From Escallonia rubra (Eukaryota; Streptophyta; Magnoliopsida; Escalloniales; Escalloniaceae): a stretch of 64,000 bases of DNA. The stretch covers positions 1,004,501 through 1,068,500 of the forward strand of contig JAVXUO010001587.1 of NCBI GenBank assembly GCA_033065855.1, read 5' to 3'. Of this stretch, positions 44,892-55,379 are shown piece after piece; position 1 is the stretch's first letter, and each line of letters begins with the position of its first letter. The notes below the pieces were generated by a model, which did not search any database, was not told the DNA's origin, and saw nothing but the letters and a program-made list of their open reading frames with translations. Both the position numbers and the translations under genes were made by a program.

Positions 44892-46154
44892 TGAAATCAA
44901 TAAAATAACCCTAGAGGGGGGGGGGGGGTGAATAGGGTTTTAAGACTACTTTAAAAATTAACAACCAACAAACCTCAATCTCAATAACTCAAATAAACAA
45001 GCAACCAATCTCAACACAAATGTAAAACGATAAAGTAAAGATAGAAGGGTTTAGAGATAACTGACAAGGAGAATTAAATGGTTCGGCTTGATATACCCAC
45101 AAGCCTACGTCCACCCCTTCAAGGAAGTCCCTTGAAAGGCCCTAGAATCCACTAGTATGATCTTCCTTACGGGTCAAGATCGAACCTCTTACAATCCATT
45201 GATGCTATGCCCACATCAAGAACAAGCTTTGACAAACCCAAAGCTCCAAAGCTTGACAACCCCAAGCTTTGATACAAGAACCTTTCAATGAAGAAATGTG
45301 TACAAGATTTCACTCTCAATAAGTAGATGAGTACAAGTTGAACTACTAGAACAAGAGAGATGAGTATATGATGACTTATGAAAGTGTATCTCTCTCTAAT
45401 GTAAGCTCACAATAAATGTTCTCTTGAAAAGGATGAGAAATCAATGAAAACAAGAGAGATTTGAACAATTGCTTTGATCTTTGAGAATATGAAAGATAAG
45501 AGAGCTTTGAATGCAATTGATGAATGAAAATTATACCCAAGATGAGTATTTATAGAGGTGGGAATAAATATGACCATTTGGGGTTAGGTGGAACATTAAA
45601 TGCGCCAAACGGTAAATGCAGTCGACTGCAATGCACCATTACTGTCGACTGTAACCCAAAAGTAGCCGTTGGAAATTCAAATTTCCAACTTGCAGTCGAC
45701 TGCAATGCAATGCAGTCGACTGTAATAGGCTACGGGAAGTATTGCAGTCGACTGCATTCCAATGCAGTCGACTGAAATACCTCACTGCCCAACTTGCAGT
45801 CGACTGCATTCCTGAAAATGCAGTTTCCTTGTTTTTAAAGCATGAAAAACTTTTATGCATGCAAGGGAAACCTATGGGCAAGTTCTAGGTATACAGTCAT
45901 CGTAACGATCATCTATCTATGTCTAGTTTACAAGACGGAAATAAAAGCATGAAAACTTCAATCGACAAATTCCTTCTTTGATGCGTTCCGTTGAGAGTCT
46001 TTGACCGTGTTGCTCGTCTAATAATCCGTTTGCATGAGTATGAGATTGTTCCTACTGTTTCATCAACTCAATGCATGTTAGACAGCATAATCATCAATGT
46101 TAGTTATCATCAAAATCAAATATAATCCTAGGTTAAATAACTGTAGGGTTAACA
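44892..46154 (-). repeat. 3' LTR of the nested Sirevirus-like element
   Basis: 1,263 bp, TG...CA. Contains a run of 13 G at ~44,916 and seven CAGTCGACTG palindromes (one variant) between 45,619 and 45,806. Confidence 0.93.
45619..45806. repeat. CAGTCGACTG palindrome cluster in the LTR
   Basis: Perfect 10-bp palindromes start at 45,619, 45,693, 45,713, 45,745, 45,765 and 45,797, with a variant (CTGTCGACTG) near 45,642. The matching 5' LTR carries a similar cluster at ~52,563-52,720. Confidence 0.95.
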
Positions 46155-46400
46155 ATCTCCTCCTTTTTTATGATGGCAAACATTGATTCAAATAATATGA
46201 GATATATAAGATAATATGCGAAATGAAGCATAACAATCTCAATTTAAAAACCATAAGGGGTCATAAGAAGAAATAATGACAAAAAGCTCCCCCTATCTTA
46301 AGCAATATAGGGCTCCCCCTATCTTAAGTAATATATGCTCATATCAAGTCCACACAAATATGAATCAACAATATTTTCTCCCCCTTTTGACATCATTGAA
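46155..46400 (-). other. multiple polypurine tracts
   Basis: On the minus strand: AAAAAAGGAGGAGAT (46,155-46,169, abutting the LTR), GATAGGGGGAGC twice (near 46,286 and 46,312) and TCAAAAGGGGGAGAA (near 46,378). Several purine tracts upstream of the 3' LTR are a Sirevirus hallmark. Confidence 0.7.
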
Positions 46401-46733
46401 AAGTTCAAGGGTGTGTGTGAAAGTGATCAAATTATGTATCCATCCATGGATAATCAATATTGCCAACAAGGGCATTCAAACAACAAAAACATAAGTACTT
46501 GAATACCAATCAAAAGGTGTACCAAGCACTTGTTACAAAGATAGCACAAATAGGAAGTGTAAAGGATTTAGAAATATGAGTGTGTGCAAATAAAATGAGA
46601 TTGAATGAATATCAACAAAATCAATAAGTTTGAAAAGAGAAACATCAACCAAAGCATGCTTTAAGCATATTAAATAAGGTTCAAGCATGAGAAGTGCAAC
46701 TTGCATGATTAGCACAAAAGATATAACATTCAG
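46401..46733. other. non-coding spacer between pol and 3' LTR
   Basis: AT-rich, no ORF signature. In the related element at 11.2-13.3 kb this position holds a third ORF; here there is none. Confidence 0.6.
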
Positions 46734-47215
46734 TCACATAGGTGAAGACATGCCAAGTTCTCTTCTAAGAGCGGTAAACCTCTTCGAATTTAAAGGTTTA
46801 GTGAAGATATCCGCTAATTGGTGATTTGTGTCCACGAAATCTAGAACAATATCACCTTTTTGCACATGATCACGGATAAAATGGTGTTTGATTTCTATAT
46901 GCTTTGTGCGAGAATGTTGGATGGGATTTTTGGTCAAGTCAACGGCACTAGTATTATCGCATAAGAAAGGTATGTGATCATACTTGAGTCCAAAATCCAA
47001 AAGGGTTTGTTTCATCCAAAGAATTTGTGCACAACAAGCACCAACCGCCATATATTCGGCTTCGGTGGTAGAGAGTGCAACCGAATTTTTCTTTTTGGAA
47101 CTCCAAGAAACAAGAGAGTGACCTAGGAATTGGCAACCTCCACTAGTACTTTTCCGCTCGGTTTTACAACCGGCATAGTCGGCGTCGGAGTAACCAATTA
47201 GGTCAAAAATGAAGT
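46734..47215 (-). pseudogene. copia RNase H, C-terminal end of pol
   Basis: After a 1-nt shift near 47,210 (run of T), the frame continues GYSDADYAGCKTERKSTSGG, LVSWSSKKKNSVALSTTEAEYMAVG, LCDNTSAVDLTKNPIQHSRTKHIEI and LADIFTKPLNS, ending at the natural stop by 46,734. RNase H catalytic residues (DADY, EAEY, DNTSA) are present. This frameshift is the only major lesion between it and the upstream pol frame. Confidence 0.9.
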
Positions 47216-49798
47216 GTTTCTAGGAAACCATAACCCTAAATCGTGAGTGCCCTTAAGATATCTAAGGATTCTCTTGACGGCAATCAAATGAGATTCCTTA
47301 GGACAAGCTTGAAATCTAGCACATAAACAAACACTAAACATTATATCGGGTCTACTTGCGGTAAGGTAAAGGAGTGATCCGATCATACCTCGATAGCGCT
47401 TAATATCAACATCCTTACCCTTTTCATCTTTATCAAGCTTTAATGAAGAGCTCATTGGAGTGTCAAAAGCATTTGATGCTTCCATGTCAAATCTCTTGAG
47501 TAGCTCTTTGGTGTATTTGGCTTGGTTGATAAAGATTCCATCCTTGCTTTGTTTGATTTGCAATCCAAGGAAGAAGGTGAGTTCTCCCATCATGCTCATT
47601 TCAAACTCCTTACTCATACAAGAAGCAAACTCTTCGCACAAGGATCCATTAGTAGCACCAAATATAATATCATCAACATAAATTTGCACCAACAATAAGT
47701 CATTGCCCTTAGATTTTATAAAAAGAGTGGTGTCAAGTTTTCCTCTTGAAAAACCATTTTCTAAAAGAAAATTACTTAGCCTTTCATACCAAGCTCTAGG
47801 AGCTTGTTTTAAACCATAAAGAGCTTTGCTAAGATGGAAAACATGGTTTGGAAATTTTTCATGTTCAAAGCCGGGAGGTTGAGCCACATAGACCTCCTCC
47901 GAAATAAAACCATTTAGAAAGGCACTCTTGACATCCATTTGAAAGAGTTTAAAATCTCTATAGCAAGCAAAAGCTAATAGCATTCTAATAGATTCAAGTC
48001 TAGCTACCGGTGCATAAGTTTCATCAAAATCAATTCCTTCCTCTTGGTTATAACCTTGGGCCACTAATCTAGCCTTGTTTCTAACCACGACTCCGGATTC
48101 ATCAAGTTTGTTTCTAAAAATCCATTTTGTGCCTATAATCCTAAAGTTTTGAGGTTTAGGCACAAGGGTCCAAACTTGATTTCTTTCAAATTGAACTAGC
48201 TCTTCTTGCATAGCAAGCATCCAAGATTCATGATGTAGAGCTTCGGAGAATTTCTTCGGTTCAATTTGGGAAAGAAACGCTATATTAACATGTTGTTGAA
48301 GAGAGCGTCGAGTTCTTACCCCACTCGAAGGATTACCTAAGATTTGATCGCTTGGATGATCCTTTTTGTAAGTCCAATCTTTTGGTAATTCTTGAGAGTT
48401 GTCCAAGTTTGAAGCATCATTGATTGCTTCCTCGTTTTCCCTTTGAGAACTTGATTGTTGCTCCCCTAGATCAATTTCTTTGGGGTTGCCTTGTAGTGTT
48501 TCACTTATGTCCAAAGTTCTCAAGTCATTGTCCATGTCATCTACATTAACAATGTTAGTCCTCCGAAGAAAAGGATTAGTCTCATCAAAAGTAACATTAA
48601 TGGATTCTTCAACAACCAAAGTACTTTTATTATAAACTCTATATGCCATACTATTATTAGAGTAACCAAGAAAAATACCCTCAAAGGTTTTGGAATCAAA
48701 TTTGCTAAGGTGATCCTTGGTATTTAAAACAAAGCATTTGCAACCAAAGACTCTAAAAAAGCTCACCTTAGGTTTCTTATCATTAAAAAGCTCATAAGGG
48801 GTTTTTAACAAAAAATTTCGCAAGATAACTCTATTAAGAACAAAACATGCACAATTGACCGCCTCCGCCCAAAAGTATTTAGGTAAACCATATTCGTTAA
48901 GCATTGTTCTTGCCGCTTCTTGCAAAGACCTATTCTTTCTTTCGGCAACACCATTTTGTTGAGGAGTTCTAGGAGCCGAAAAATTATGTGATATCCCAAA
49001 GTCATCACACAAGGCTCCTATTTTTGAATTTTCAAATTCTCTACCATGATCACTTCGAATGTTGGTAATCAAATAACCTTTTTGATTTTGAACACGTTTT
49101 GCAAATGAAGTGAACACATTTAGAGATTCATCTTTGGTAGCCAAAAAGAAAGTCCAAGTATAGCGAGAATAGTCATCAACAATAACAAAACAATATGATT
49201 TACCACCAAGACTAGTAGTAGGGATTGGTCCAAACAAATCCATATGAAGTAATTGCAAGGGTCTAGAAGTAGATACCATTTTCTTCGGTTTGTGAGAGAC
49301 TTTCTTTTGCTTACCCATTTGACAAGCATCACATACTTTATCTTTCTCAAACTTGATCTTCGGGAGACCCCTCACAAGTTCTTTGCTTGAAATATCCTTC
49401 AAATGCTCCATGTGCATGTGACCAAGTCTTCGATGCCAAAGCCAAGATGTTTCACTAATAGCACTAAGACACTTGACATCTTGGTTAGCTAAATCATTTA
49501 ATTGAATGGAGTAAACATTATTATCTCTACTACCGACCAAAATAGTTTCATTGTTCTTCAAGGATAGTATAGTGCATTGAGAAGCCTCAAAGATAACTTT
49601 AAAACCTTTATCACTAAATTGACTAATACTTAGCAAGTTATGCTTCAATCCTTCAACATATAACACATTCTCAATTGAATGTGGTTCCTTACCAATAGTT
49701 CCTTTACCTTTGATTTTTCCTTGAGAATTGTCACCAAATGTCACATTTCCTCCTTCTTTAAGATCAATCGAGGTGAAAAGAGATATGTTGCCGGTCAT
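47198..49798 (-). CDS. Sirevirus-like pol: protease, integrase, reverse transcriptase, start of RNase H
   Basis: 866 codons open from the first internal Met; the true beginning is upstream, where [13 protein letters not shown] (protease, Asp-Ser-Gly) lies at ~49,830-49,790. Then [11 protein letters not shown] and CDACQMGK; integrase with [28 protein letters not shown] (D, D, E all present). The connecting region carries [11 protein letters not shown]. Reverse transcriptase follows: [25 protein letters not shown] and active site [35 protein letters not shown]. It ends with a shifted tail at 47,198, continuing as RNase H in the next frame. Copies and integrates the element; catalytic residues intact. 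Confidence 0.93.
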   Translation of the reverse strand: MTGNISLFTSIDLKEGGNVTFGDNSQGKIKGKGTIGKEPHSIENVLYVEGLKHNLLSISQFSDKGFKVIFEASQCTILSLKNNETILVGSRDNNVYSIQLNDLANQDVKCLSAISETSWLWHRRLGHMHMEHLKDISSKELVRGLPKIKFEKDKVCDACQMGKQKKVSHKPKKMVSTSRPLQLLHMDLFGPIPTTSLGGKSYCFVIVDDYSRYTWTFFLATKDESLNVFTSFAKRVQNQKGYLITNIRSDHGREFENSKIGALCDDFGISHNFSAPRTPQQNGVAERKNRSLQEAARTMLNEYGLPKYFWAEAVNCACFVLNRVILRNFLLKTPYELFNDKKPKVSFFRVFGCKCFVLNTKDHLSKFDSKTFEGIFLGYSNNSMAYRVYNKSTLVVEESINVTFDETNPFLRRTNIVNVDDMDNDLRTLDISETLQGNPKEIDLGEQQSSSQRENEEAINDASNLDNSQELPKDWTYKKDHPSDQILGNPSSGVRTRRSLQQHVNIAFLSQIEPKKFSEALHHESWMLAMQEELVQFERNQVWTLVPKPQNFRIIGTKWIFRNKLDESGVVVRNKARLVAQGYNQEEGIDFDETYAPVARLESIRMLLAFACYRDFKLFQMDVKSAFLNGFISEEVYVAQPPGFEHEKFPNHVFHLSKALYGLKQAPRAWYERLSNFLLENGFSRGKLDTTLFIKSKGNDLLLVQIYVDDIIFGATNGSLCEEFASCMSKEFEMSMMGELTFFLGLQIKQSKDGIFINQAKYTKELLKRFDMEASNAFDTPMSSSLKLDKDEKGKDVDIKRYRGMIGSLLYLTASRPDIMFSVCLCARFQACPKESHLIAVKRILRYLKGTHDLGLWFPRNTSFLT

Positions 49799-49862
49799 AT
49801 GTCTTGAGCATCCACTATCAAGAATCCATTTCTTGCTACTAGATTTTGCTTTGAGACATACC

Positions 49863-51554
49863 TATAAACACAAATCAAGTAGTGACTTTTGGTACCCAAA
49901 TTTTCTTGGGTCCTTGGATGTTAGTCTTGCATTTGTATTCTTGACCTTTCACAATCCACATTTTCTTTCTACCTCTAACAAACACAATTCTACAAGGACA
50001 ATGATTAGTCGTATGCCCTTTCTTGTTGCACCAACCGCAATGTGTAAAAGGTGTGCAATAATTCTTTGGTCGTTTTGTATGAATATTCAACCTAGCTTGT
50101 TGTTGCAAAACTTTAGGAGGCATGGCCATGGGATCTAATCCAAGACCACCTTTGTTTAGGCCAATTCTTTGGCGTCCAAGCATGACATCCAAATTGTTTT
50201 GACCATCAACAAATTTTTCAAGACATTTTCTTAAATCACAAATCTCAACTTGTAAATCTTCATTTTGTTTTTCTAAAGCCAAAGTTTTGGAAGAGATTTG
50301 TTTTGAGCTAGGAGTGTTAACAAGTAATTCAACCAAATCGTTATTCACATGCTCTACATATAAATGGCTAGACATGCATTCATTCTTGGCATGCAACTTA
50401 TCATTTTCCATTATCAACTTCTCAATTTGCTTATTAGCTTCAAGGAATTTCTTAGACAAAATAATATTTTTCTTGAAAATTTTCTTGGATTCATCATATA
50501 AGCTATCATAAGAATCTTCAAAACTTTCATTATCACTATCACTACCAGAAGAAGAGCTTACCTCATCATTTGTCATGAAGCATACATTTGCTTGATCATT
50601 CTCTTCATCACTTGAATCAAAATCACTCCATGTTGAAGTATGTTCGGCATTCATTGCTCTTTCCTTCTCCTTGTTCTCTTTCTTAGAGAATTGTCTTCTT
50701 TTGGCTCTTTCCCATACATCTCTTCTTTCCTTCTTCTCCCTTTTGTAGATAGGACAATCCATCTTCATGTGTCCCGGCTTGTGGCATTTGTAGCAAAGCT
50801 TCTCTTCATTGCTAGCATTTTGTTGTCTTTTCCCATCATTTCTTCTAAATCTTAAGAACTTCTTGAAGTTCTTTGCAACCAATGCAATATCCTCTTCATC
50901 AAATTCTTCATCATCATCACTTGACTCAAGGTTTGAAGATGAAGCTTTAAGAGCAATTGATGTAGGCTTCTTCTTGACGTCCTCTTGATCAAAGGTCTTG
51001 AGTTGCATTTCGTACGTCATGAGTGAGCACATCAATTCATCAAGAGGAAAGATGTTGAGATTCTTTGATTCTTGGATGGCGGTGATCTTTGCATCCCAAG
51101 ATCTTGGTAAGGACCTAATCACTTTTCTTACTAGATCACCATTAGTGAATTCTTTACCCAATTGCTTCAAAGGGTTCACAATGTTAGTAAAATGAGTATT
51201 CATATCCGTAATAGATTCATTGGAAAGCATATGGAATAACTCATAATCTCTAAACAATAAGTTCATCTTGGAATCTCTAAGAAGAGAAGTCCCTTCATGA
51301 GTGACTTGAAGAGTATCCCAAATACTCTTAGCGGAATTACACATAATGACTCTATTGAGTTCATTAGTGTCTAAAGCACATACAAGACAATTTTTTGCTC
51401 TAGCATTCATACAAATCATCTTCTTGTCATGATCACTATACTCCGATTTTGATTTAGGCTCTTCAACCTTGTCAACCACCTTTATCGGAACGAATGGGCC
51501 ATTCTCAACAATATCCCACATCTCATAGTCTTGAGATTCTAAGTAGATTTTCAT
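49863..51554 (-). CDS. Sirevirus-like gag
   Basis: 559 codons without interruption (51,554-49,875). The Met at 51,554 (MKIYLESQDYEMWDI) may be internal, since family Gag usually starts ~20-30 residues earlier; the frame just upstream contains stops. UBN2-type core (VTHEGTSLLRDSKM, SLPRSWDAKITAIQES, LDELMCSLMTYE), an acidic stretch, knuckle CYKCHKPGHMKMDC (~50,790), a Ser/Asp-rich region, then a coiled coil (KKFLEANKQIEKLIMENDKL). LDVMLGRQRIGLNKGGLG and a second knuckle CGWCNKKGHTTNHC (~50,030) close it. Ends IWVPKVTT. It is the structural particle protein; pol lies in the +1 frame after the stop. Confidence 0.93.
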
Positions 51555-51836
51555 CTTAACTTTTCACACACTATAATTGGTCCCATTAAACAATGGAGGC
51601 TTAGTGGTAGAACTACACTCCATACCCCCAATGTAAGCCATGATCGATTAACTCTCTTGGTGTTACCCAATATAACAAGAGCCGACGCTCTGATACCACT
51701 TGAAACCAATAAAATAACCCTAGAGGGGGGTGAATAGGGTTTTAAGACTACTTTAAAAATTAACAACCAACAAACCTCAATCTCAATAACTCAAATAAAC
51801 AAGCAATATAACAAGAGCCGACGCTCTGATACCACT
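51555..51836 (-). repeat. gag leader with tandemly duplicated PBS/LTR edge (136 bp)
   Basis: The minus-strand PBS TGGTATCAGAGCG occurs twice, at 51,686-51,698 and 51,822-51,834. The segment between holds a ~107-bp copy of the LTR end (51,701-51,807, TGAAACCAATAAAATAACCC). The spacing of the two LTR starts (51,701 and 51,837) gives a 136-bp direct duplication spanning leader, PBS and LTR end. Confidence 0.93.
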
Positions 51837-53067
51837 TGAAACCAGTAAAATAACCCTAGAGGGGGGGGGGGTTGAATAGGGTTTTAAGACTACTTTAAAA
51901 ATTAACAACCAACAAATCTCAATCTCAATAACTCAAATAAACAAGCAACCAATCTCAACACAAATGTAAAACGATAAAGTAAAGAGAGAAGGGTTTAGAG
52001 ATACTTGACAAGGAGAATTAAATGGTTTGGCTTGATATACCCACAAGCCTACGTCCACCCCTTCAAGGAAGTCCCTTGAAAGGCCCTAGAATCCACTAGT
52101 ATGATCTTCCTTACGGGTCAAGATCGAACATCTTACAATCCCTTGATGCTATGCCCACATCAAGAACAAGCTTTGACAAACCCAAAGCTCCAAAGCTTGA
52201 CAACCCCAAGCTTTGATACAAGAACTTTTCAATGAAGAAATGTGTACAAGATTTCACTCTCAATAAGTAGATGAGTACAAGTTGAACTACTAGAACAAGA
52301 GAGATGAGTATATGATGACTTATGAAAGTGTATCTCTCTCTAATGTAAGCTCACAATAAATGCTCTCTTGAAAAGGATAAAAAATCAATGAAAACAAGAG
52401 AGATTTGAACAATTGCTTTGATCTTTGAGAATATGAAAGATAAGAGAGCTTTGAATGCAATTGATGAATGAAAACTATACCCAAGATGAGTATTTATAGA
52501 GGTGGGAATAAATATGACCGTTTGGGGTTAGGTGGAGCATTAAATGCGCCAAACGGTAAATACAGTCGACTGCAATGCACCATTACAGTCGACTGTAACC
52601 CAAAAGTAGCCGTTGGAAATTCAAATTTCCAACTTGCAGTTGACTGCAATGCAATGCAGTCGACTGTAATAGGCTACTGGAAGTACTGCAGTCGACTGCA
52701 TTCCAATGCAGTCGACTGCATTCTTGAAAATGCAGTTTCCTTGGTTTTAAAGCATGAAAAACTTTTATGCATGCAAGGGAAACCTATGGGTAAGTTCTAG
52801 GTATACAGTCATCGTAACAATCATCTCTCTATGTCTAGTTGACAAAGACGGAAATAAAAGCATGAAAACTTCAATCGACGAATTCCCTCTTTGATGCGTT
52901 CCGTTGAGAGTCTTTGACTGTGTTGCTCGTCTAATAATCCGTTTGCATGAGTATGAGATTGTTCCTATTGTTTCATCAACTCAATGCATGTTAGACAGCA
53001 TAATCATCAATGTTAGTTATCATCAAAATCAAATATAATCCTAGGTTAAATAACCGTAGGGTTAACA
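51837..53067 (-). repeat. 5' LTR of the nested Sirevirus-like element
   Basis: 1,231 bp, TGAAACCAGTAAAATAACCC ... GGGTTAACA; same palindrome cluster as the 3' LTR minus about one unit (~33 bp missing). The minus strand drives element transcription from here. Confidence 0.93.
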
Positions 53068-53072
53068 GGATT

Positions 53073-53816
53073 GTACTCCAAGTACTACGGGATAAGAAAA
53101 TGTGCGCTAGGTTCAACAAATGTGAATTTTGGTTAAAGAAACTGGCCTTCTTAGGTCATATAGTTTCTGAAGTAGGGGTGACTGTTGACCCGTTTAAAAT
53201 ATAAGCTGTTTGGAATTGGCAAGTGCGAAAGAATGTAGTAGAAGTTAGAAGTTTCTTGGGATTGGCGGGATATTATTGTCGATTTGTACACGATTTTTCA
53301 AGGATAGCTGCACCATTGTCCACATTGACTCGAAAGGAAGTGGCATATCAGTGGACCGATAAGTGTTAGACGAGTTTTCAAGAGTTAAAAACGAGATTAA
53401 GTAGAGCTCAAATTTTGACTTTGCCTAGTGGAACTAAGAATTTTTTGGTGTACAGCGATGCTTCAAATGAAGGATTAAGTTGTGTTTTGATGCAAGATGG
53501 CAAAGTTATGGCTTATGCTTTGAGAAAGCTGAAGCCCTATGAACATAATTATCCAACACATGATCTTGAGTTAACATCGATTATGTTTGCATTGCATAAG
53601 TGGAGGCATTATCTGTATGGTGTTGAGTTTGAAATTTTTACTAATCATAAGAGTTTGAAATACTTCTTTTCTCAGCAAGATTTGAAAATGAGACAGAAAA
53701 GGTGGATGGAAGCACTCAATGATTATCACTGTATGATTCAGTATCACCCAGGTAAAACCAATGTTGTTGCAGATGCACTAAGCAAGAAAGTGCAAGTTGC
53801 TAGTTTAATGGTGAAA
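53073..53816 (+). pseudogene. chromovirus reverse transcriptase end and RNase H
   Basis: Resumes in frame after the copia insertion: [42 protein letters not shown], then RNase H with [42 protein letters not shown] (family TDHKSL; Asp changed to Asn) and VVADALSKK. Stops at ~53,201 and ~53,367 and the TAG at 53,817 interrupt it. RNase H would remove the RNA template. Confidence 0.9.
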
Positions 53817-53819
53817 TAG

Positions 53820-54791
53820 TGGAAGATGATTGAGCAAGCTTGTTCGTGGGAGTTATCTGTCACTGAGTCAGGAATTATTCTTGCAAATTTACAAGTGAAA
53901 CCAGTGTTATTACAGAGAATCCAGGAGGAACAAGAAAGAAATTTTGAGTTGTAGAGAGAAGTGAAGGATAAAGATGAAACCTTTAAACCTGAGTTTTTTC
54001 TAGATATTAATGGTGTTTTACGGTATAAAGACCGAATAGTTGTGCCTAACAATGAAGAGTTGAAAGGAGAGATACTGAAAGAGGCCCATCAGTCAAAGTA
54101 TACAGTGCACCCAGGTGGAACAAAGATGTCTCGGGATTTGAAATGTAATTACTTGTGGAATAACATGAAAAGAGAAGTAGCTGACTTTGTTTCAAGATGT
54201 ATTGTATGTCAAGAAGTGAAAGCCGAACACCAAAGATCAGCGGGTCAGTTGGAACCATTACCGGTACCGAAATCGAAGTGGGACCATATAACAATGGATT
54301 TTGTTACAGGATTGCCAAGGACCCATGATAGGCATGATTCAGTATGGGTGATTATGGATAGATTGACGAAATCTGCTCATTTCCTACTTGTATTTAAGAC
54401 GTACTCATTGGATAAATTAGCCCGAGTGTATGTACAAGAAATAGTTCGATTGCATGGAATACCAGTAAGTATTGTAAGTGATAGAGATCCAAGATTTACG
54501 TCTCATTTATGGAAGAGTTTGCAAGGTGCATTGGGTACAAATTTGAAATTTAGCACATCATTTCACCCTCAGACTGATGGAAAATCTGAGAGATCTATTC
54601 AAACATTTGAGGATATGCTTCATGCATGTGTGATAGATTTCAAAGGAAGTTGGGATCAACATCTGGCATTGATTGGATTTGCTTATAATAACAGTTATCA
54701 GGCTAGTATCGGTATGGCACCATATGAAGTTTTTATGGACGAAAGTGTCACTCACCAATTTGTTGGAGTGAAGTTTGAGAAAGGAGTTTAA
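53820..54791 (+). pseudogene. chromovirus integrase
   Basis: The zinc-binding domain (KEAHQSKYTVHPG, SRCIVCQEVKAEHQ; H-H-C-C) at ~54,080-54,230 precedes the catalytic core. All three acidic residues are kept: ITMDFVTGLP, SIVSDRDPRF and GKSERSIQTFEDM. After LIGFAYNNSYQASIGMAPYE and an altered end, the frame stops at 54,789. The core itself is open from 53,961, so this is one of the better preserved parts. Inserts the cDNA into chromatin. Confidence 0.9.
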
Positions 54792-54901
54792 TTGGGCCAC
54801 AAATAGTTCAAGAGACCACTGAAAAGAATTAGCAAATTCGGCAAAAGATTTTAACTGCTCAAAGTCGACAGAAAAGTTATGCTGATAACAGACGAAGAGA
54901 G

Positions 54902-55375
54902 TTGGAATTTTCAGTGGGAGATTTTGTATTTCTTAAGGTGTCACCATTCAAAGGAATAAAGCGATTTGGAAAGAAAGGCAAGTTGTCACCGAGATATATT
55001 GGCCCTTATGAAATATTAGATCGTGTTGGGAATTTGGCATACCGAGTTGCCTTACTTGTATACTTAGAAGGAGTACATGATGTGTTCCATGTTTCTATGT
55101 TGCGAAAGTATAACCCTGACCCATCCCATGTGATAAGCCCTGAGCCGATATCAATCCAATCAGATTTGTCATATGAAGAGTTGCCGGTGCAAATTTTAGC
55201 TTTTGATGTGAAAGTTTTGAGGAATAAAAGCATTCCGTTGGTTAAAGTTTTGTGGCAAAATTATGAAGTAGAAGAAACCACGTGGGAAAAAGAGGAGGAT
55301 ATGCGAAAAGATTATCCGCACCTATTTGGTAAGTTTAAGTTATTAATTTGGGGACCAAATTCTTTTAAGGAGTGA
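54902..55375 (+). pseudogene. integrase C-terminus with chromodomain
   Basis: Contains GDFVFLKVSPFKG, LSPRYIGPYEILDRVGNLAYR and VFHVSMLRKYNPD (the GPY/F module). Then SYEELPVQILAFDVKVLRNKSIPLVKVLWQNYEVEETTWEKEEDM, which is the Tekay-type chromodomain (residues ~100-145 of this segment), and the usual tail YPHLFGKF. It should tether integration to particular chromatin. Ends at TGA 55,373, five bases before the 3' LTR. Separated from the integrase core by a stop and shift at 54,789-54,900. Confidence 0.9.
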
Positions 55376-55379
55376 AGGG

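Larger units (their letters stand above)
44892..53067 (-). mobile_element. young Sirevirus-like Ty1/copia element nested in the chromovirus
   Basis: Flanked by an exact duplication GGATT (44,887-44,891 and 53,068-53,072). The plus strand runs TGAAATCAATAAAATAACCC ... GTAGGGTTAACA. On the minus strand: 5' LTR (51,837-53,067), duplicated PBS, gag, pol and 3' LTR (44,892-46,154). LTRs look nearly identical by eye apart from a small deletion between palindrome copies, so insertion is recent relative to its host element. It lacks the third ORF seen in the element at 5.8-14.8 kb. Confidence 0.95.

Noticed and set aside
45524..45775. Small Cys-containing frame repeated at 52,468-52,800
   Set aside because: Lies in both copies of the LTR over the palindrome cluster; the repeated DNA explains it.
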